Shown one piece after another: positions 14,820 through 17,422 of a stretch of 17,422 nt of DNA. The translations under genes and the position numbers were made by a program. The stretch's first letter is position 1. Every line of letters starts with the position of its first letter. The notes under the pieces are model-generated. The model was not told where the DNA came from. It saw only the letters and a program-made list of their open reading frames with translations, and did no database searches. The stretch comes from CAJBLF01 sp964613015. GTDB taxonomy: Bacteria > Patescibacteriota > Gracilibacteria > Absconditabacterales > Absconditicoccaceae. Where the stretch lies: the NCBI GenBank assembly GCA_964613015.1, contig CAZTFP010000026.1, positions 1 to 17,422 on the forward strand, given 5' to 3'.

Positions 14820-16016
14820 CTAATAACTATCCATATTCATCTTTTCTTCACTAACCTTCAGACTATCATATAACGTAACAATCAAGAACTGATTTTTAGC
14901 TAATTCCTGCTCCAGTGGGTGTAACAAATTAAACGCTATCTCCACCAAATGGGTATTTGTAAGGTCAATAGACCTTAAATGAGCATAGATAAGCGGGATT
15001 TCAGGTGTTTGAAATCCTGTTTTTTTGTTATAATAAATTTTGCTGTTAAATAGAATACCTATGAGCATTCTTTGTAGTTCTATGTTCTGTAAGTCCCGTA
15101 TGAACTTGGGGTTTATTAGAATAGCTTTGGTGTTTGAAATAAGTTTATCAATATCTATATCCTGCTCAGAAGATGTCTCTTTTATCTTGAATTGTAAATT
15201 TTCTTTTTCTTCAGTTAATGTAATAATCTTGTTCTCATATAATTCAATCATTTGTTCTTTGGTCGTTCCTTGTATTTTATCCATAAAGGCATTAATCTCT
15301 TTATCTATTCCATTGATTCTTTTGGTTTTATCTTTCAATAAATCGCTTTTAATATTGCCTTTTTCTTTCCAAACATTCATCATTACCATTTCAAACAATC
15401 AAAGAGTGTCTTCATCTATTTTAAATGTGTCTAAATATGAGACAAATTCCGTATGAAGAATATTGTGCATAATATTTATAGTCTTTATTTTACCATTCTC
15501 GTCTTTCAATCTACATGAGTAGTAGAAATATAACTTGTTTTTGCCTTGTGATGGTCATCATGAATAGTAAATATTACTCTCACTATCAATAAGAAATCCT
15601 CTTAAAGGAAGCCTCTTTCAAATATCTGATTTGCTAGATTTATTATAGAAAGTTATCGGATGTAATCTTTCTGATATTTTACTCACCAATGATAAATCAA
15701 TGATTGATGGATGCTTTGCGGGTATCATATTTACTTCCCAATCAGGGTAATTAATATATCCAGCATAGAATAATAATCTATCTCTTTCTAAAAGCCTTTG
15801 AGCAAAGGAAAGATAAATTTTGTTTCACCTTCTTGTCTTAAGTCACCTCTGATTTAAAAATTCTTTAAGCCCCTCTTGTGTTGTTATCATTCAACGGGCG
15901 AATAGACCTAATGCTTCTTTTATAATTTTAGCGTCTGGCGATAATTGGAGTATTCTTCCTCATGTAGGTCAATCAATATATTCATATCAAGGTGGTGGAT
16001 ACATCATCCGATAGTC
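14820..16016 (-). pseudogene. Large serine recombinase remnant lacking its catalytic domain
   Basis: The frame is open from about 16106 to TAG at 14820-14822 with UGA=Gly, but recombinase similarity begins only at DYRMMYPPPGYEYIDG (near 16016), the start of the DNA-binding recombinase domain. It continues with KIIKEALGLFARGMITTQEG, LLFYAGYINYPDWEVN and IPAKHPSIIDLSLVSK, then a zinc-ribbon region with lost Cys (LIDSESNIYYSGGPSQG, only one CR kept) and the coiled coil. The tail IYYNKKTGFQTPEIPLIY parallels the complete recombinase at 3025-4752. About 190 N-terminal residues with the active-site Ser are missing; instead the frame reads through an ATP-grasp-like gene in another phase. There is no in-frame start at the junction. 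It cannot be catalytically active, though a DNA-binding fragment could be made from an internal ATG. Confidence 0.82.
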
Positions 16017-16587
16017 AAGCAAATATTCATCTTGAATTTGCTCATATTCTTGGTTTAAAAACGACTTCTTTTCATAATATTTTTTTAAAATCTTTCATAG
16101 AATATTTTATCGGAAGATATTTATTTGGAAATATTTTATATATATTTCTTTTATCCGATAAATATTTTATACAATTATAATTATTTAATTGTAGTTTATT
16201 CGTCTTTTGAGCTATTATCTTGGTTAAAAGTCATTCTTTATAAGGGAATATATATTTACAGTTCAATTTTTTTATTTTTTGTAGTAAATTCATATCTTTA
16301 AGTATTATTTCATGTAGAGATCATTCTCCCGATATTTTAATTACATTATTATTAAGGAGACCTATATTCTTCAAATATTTTATAAGAGAATCATCAAGAT
16401 AAGTACTAAAAATTCATAATTTTGCATTTTTTTGACTCACTAAAAACTTATTTAGGTATTGTTTTGAAAATTCATAACGATCTTTACGACAAAATTCCTG
16501 CATCGTATCAGGTATAAAAACAGAGTCTCATAATATATTTTGTAGTGAACTGAATGTCTTTATTATATTATTTAAGTCTCTTATCAT
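15928..16587 (-). pseudogene. N-terminal part of an ATP-grasp-like gene, truncated at a junction near 16010
   Basis: The ATG at 16587 overlaps the stop of the Nudix gene (ATGATAA), a translationally coupled arrangement. The product begins MIRDLNNIIKTFSSLQNILG. It continues through a Rossmann-like N-terminal region (KNAKLGIFSTYLDDSLIKYL) to KYLSDKRNIYKIFPNKYLPI and DFKKILGKEVVFKPRIGANS, RGIFAG. That is the shape of the first lysine strand and glycine loop of ATP-grasp ligases. After about residue 192 similarity stops and the frame enters recombinase DNA in the wrong phase, ending at TAA 15928-15930. The catalytic C-terminal half is missing. The ATP-grasp assignment is by motif shape only. Loss came from insertion or deletion involving the recombinase element. 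Confidence 0.55.
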
Positions 16588-17066
16588 AAAGTCTTGATTT
16601 TTTCTGCTAAAAAGTCTAGTTTAATTAAATCAATTAGTTTTTTATTTTCTATATATTTTTCTATTTCATTCACAGAGACCCATTTAAAATCTATAAGCTC
16701 TCAGGTTATTTCTAAATTAATAGTTCATTTATCATTATAACTTAGTAAGAACATATGATCTTCTTTTCCTATAAAGAATTCATTTTTATTTAGTATTTTC
16801 CATTCTATTTCTTCTTGAGAAAAGTCTTTTTTAAATGAATTTTCAAATTGATGAACAATTTTTAAATCTTGTTGTATAAGTCATGTCTCTTCATATATTT
16901 CTCTAAAAAGAGCTTCATTGAGTGTTTCTCACATTTCAACCCCTCATTTGGGGAAGGTCCAATCTTGTCACCATAAAGCATTTTTTCATATAAACACATA
17001 TCATTCTTTATTAAAAATAATAGCAAGGGCATTTTGTCTATATCATCATAAGGATTTTTTATCCAT
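16581..17066 (-). CDS. Nudix hydrolase, RppH-like, 161 aa
   Basis: The ATG at 17066 opens a frame to TAA at 16581-16583; many Gly codons are TGA. The Nudix box is complete: GGVEMGETLNEALFREIYEE then TGLI fits Gx5Ex7REUxEExGU, with the catalytic Glu residues of REIYEE present. The flanks YRQNALAIIFNKEGYVFIGK and WGQDWTFPKGGVE resemble RppH / diadenosine polyphosphate hydrolases (YRxNV...WQFPQGG), and FKWVSVNEIEKYI is the usual C-terminal helix. RppH removes pyrophosphate from the 5' end of mRNA and starts its decay; related enzymes clear dinucleoside polyphosphates. The stop overlaps the start of the ATP-grasp-like gene. If it belongs to a biosynthetic set with that gene and the divergent radical SAM gene, its substrate could be a different nucleotide. 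Confidence 0.88.
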
Positions 17067-17145
17067 CTCTACTCTATAAATTTAATAAAACAATCTATTT
17101 ATTATCCAATAGTATCGTTTTTTCAATAGATACCTTAAATTAAAA

Positions 17146-17201
17146 TTGAATTTTAAAAAGATAATCATATTCTAAAGATAAATCACCAATCATATTTATC
17201 T
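17146..17201 (+). promoter_or_regulatory. Promoter and leader inverted repeat before the radical SAM gene
   Basis: TTGAAT (17146-17151), 16 bases, then TATTCT (17168-17173). Directly after it AGATAAAT (17176-17183) and ATTTATCT (17194-17201) form a perfect 8-bp inverted repeat with a 10-base loop, 15 bases before the ATG at 17216. It could be an operator overlapping the start point or a leader hairpin. Confidence 0.4.
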
Positions 17202-17215
17202 AATATTTGATAGTT

Positions 17216-17422
17216 ATGGAAAAAGAAGTAAACAATGTTCTACGTATATCTATTACAAATAAATGTAATTTTAATTGCATTTATTGTCCAGACTATATGG
17301 AAGTATTTGAGCCAGTACCCGATAATAGTATCGAACTAACTAATGATGAAATAATAAAAATTGTCCAGGATGTAACATCATTGGGAATTAAAAAAGTATC
17401 TTTGACTTGATGAGAACCATTA
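17216..17422 (+). CDS. Radical SAM protein, MoaA-like, 5' part (gene runs off the window)
   Basis: The ATG at 17216 is preferred to a TTG at 17207. The N-terminus MEKEVNNVLRISITNKCNFN continues as CIYCPDYMEVFEP, giving the CxxxCxxC cluster (CNFNCIYC) that binds the 4Fe-4S cluster and SAM. The frame then continues LTNDEIIKIVQDVTSLGIKK, VSLTGGEPL, the radical SAM GGEP motif; both of its Gly are consecutive TGA codons (17408-17413), another strong proof of recoding. The order LRISxTxxCNFxCxYC...LTxxEI...G(I)xKVxLTGGEPL is that of MoaA and close relatives (molybdenum cofactor or peptide-modifying enzymes). With only 69 codons visible I cannot tell which. It is divergent from the Nudix/ATP-grasp-like pair across a roughly 150-base promoter region. 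Confidence 0.88.

Noticed and set aside
15040..15456. Plus-strand ORF of 138 codons rich in Ser, Ile and Leu
   Set aside because: It is the antisense shadow of the coiled-coil region of the recombinase remnant.
3069..17422. A second copy of the tmRNA 3' end as the other element boundary
   Set aside because: Searching by eye for the T-arm and acceptor sequence found no convincing copy to the right; the boundary may be outside the window or too short to see.

Overview
The window comes from a bacterium that reads UGA as glycine (translation table 25), which points to the candidate phyla Absconditabacteria (SR1) or Gracilibacteria. In-frame TGA codons fall at conserved glycines in nearly every long gene: the LPEG of primase, the lipobox glycine before the lipid-modified cysteine, the HTLRKT neighbourhood of a tyrosine recombinase, the Nudix box and the GGEP of a radical SAM enzyme. 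Read with the standard code, most genes look shattered; with UGA=Gly they become continuous and end at TAA or TAG. All coordinates below use that code. The DNA is AT-rich and leaders lack clear Shine-Dalgarno sequences.

Layout. (1) 1-2663 is chromosomal: the 3' part of dnaG, an unrecognised 154-aa gene, an MscL-like channel on the minus strand that is visible only under table 25, and a DUF5684-like membrane protein with a Lys-rich tail. (2) 2671-3068 is tmRNA (ssrA) with promoter, G3-U70 acceptor stem and an 18-codon tag frame. (3) From the tmRNA 3' end an accessory region begins. A complete large serine recombinase (3025-4752, minus) runs through the probable attachment site, so its last codons are antisense tmRNA. 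Small unknown genes and a 238-aa unknown gene follow. (4) 6377-12462 is a seven-gene minus-strand surface operon: four lipoproteins (two sharing a domain, one with an SH3b domain, one with a Cys-rich tail), a membrane-anchored protein, a 70-aa protein and a 1106-aa secreted repeat protein ending in S-layer-homology-like repeats. Several of its spacers share a near-identical leader just before the start codon. (5) 12670-13311 is a compact tyrosine recombinase. A plus-strand set follows: a four-helix membrane protein, a 53-aa two-helix protein and a Cys-containing 113-aa protein. (6) 14820-16587 holds the C-terminal part of a second large serine recombinase, with no catalytic domain, fused out of frame to the N-terminal part of an ATP-grasp-like gene. 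(7) An RppH-like Nudix hydrolase and a divergent MoaA-type radical SAM gene, cut by the window edge, close the window.

Interpretation: a tmRNA-integrated island, or a stack of nested elements, carries a cell-surface cassette (lipoproteins plus a giant SLH-type adhesin-like protein) next to three site-specific recombinases. All of it is written in the recoded genetic code, so it probably moves only between organisms that share that code. The functional role of the surface cassette is unknown; attachment to a host or partner cell is an inference only.
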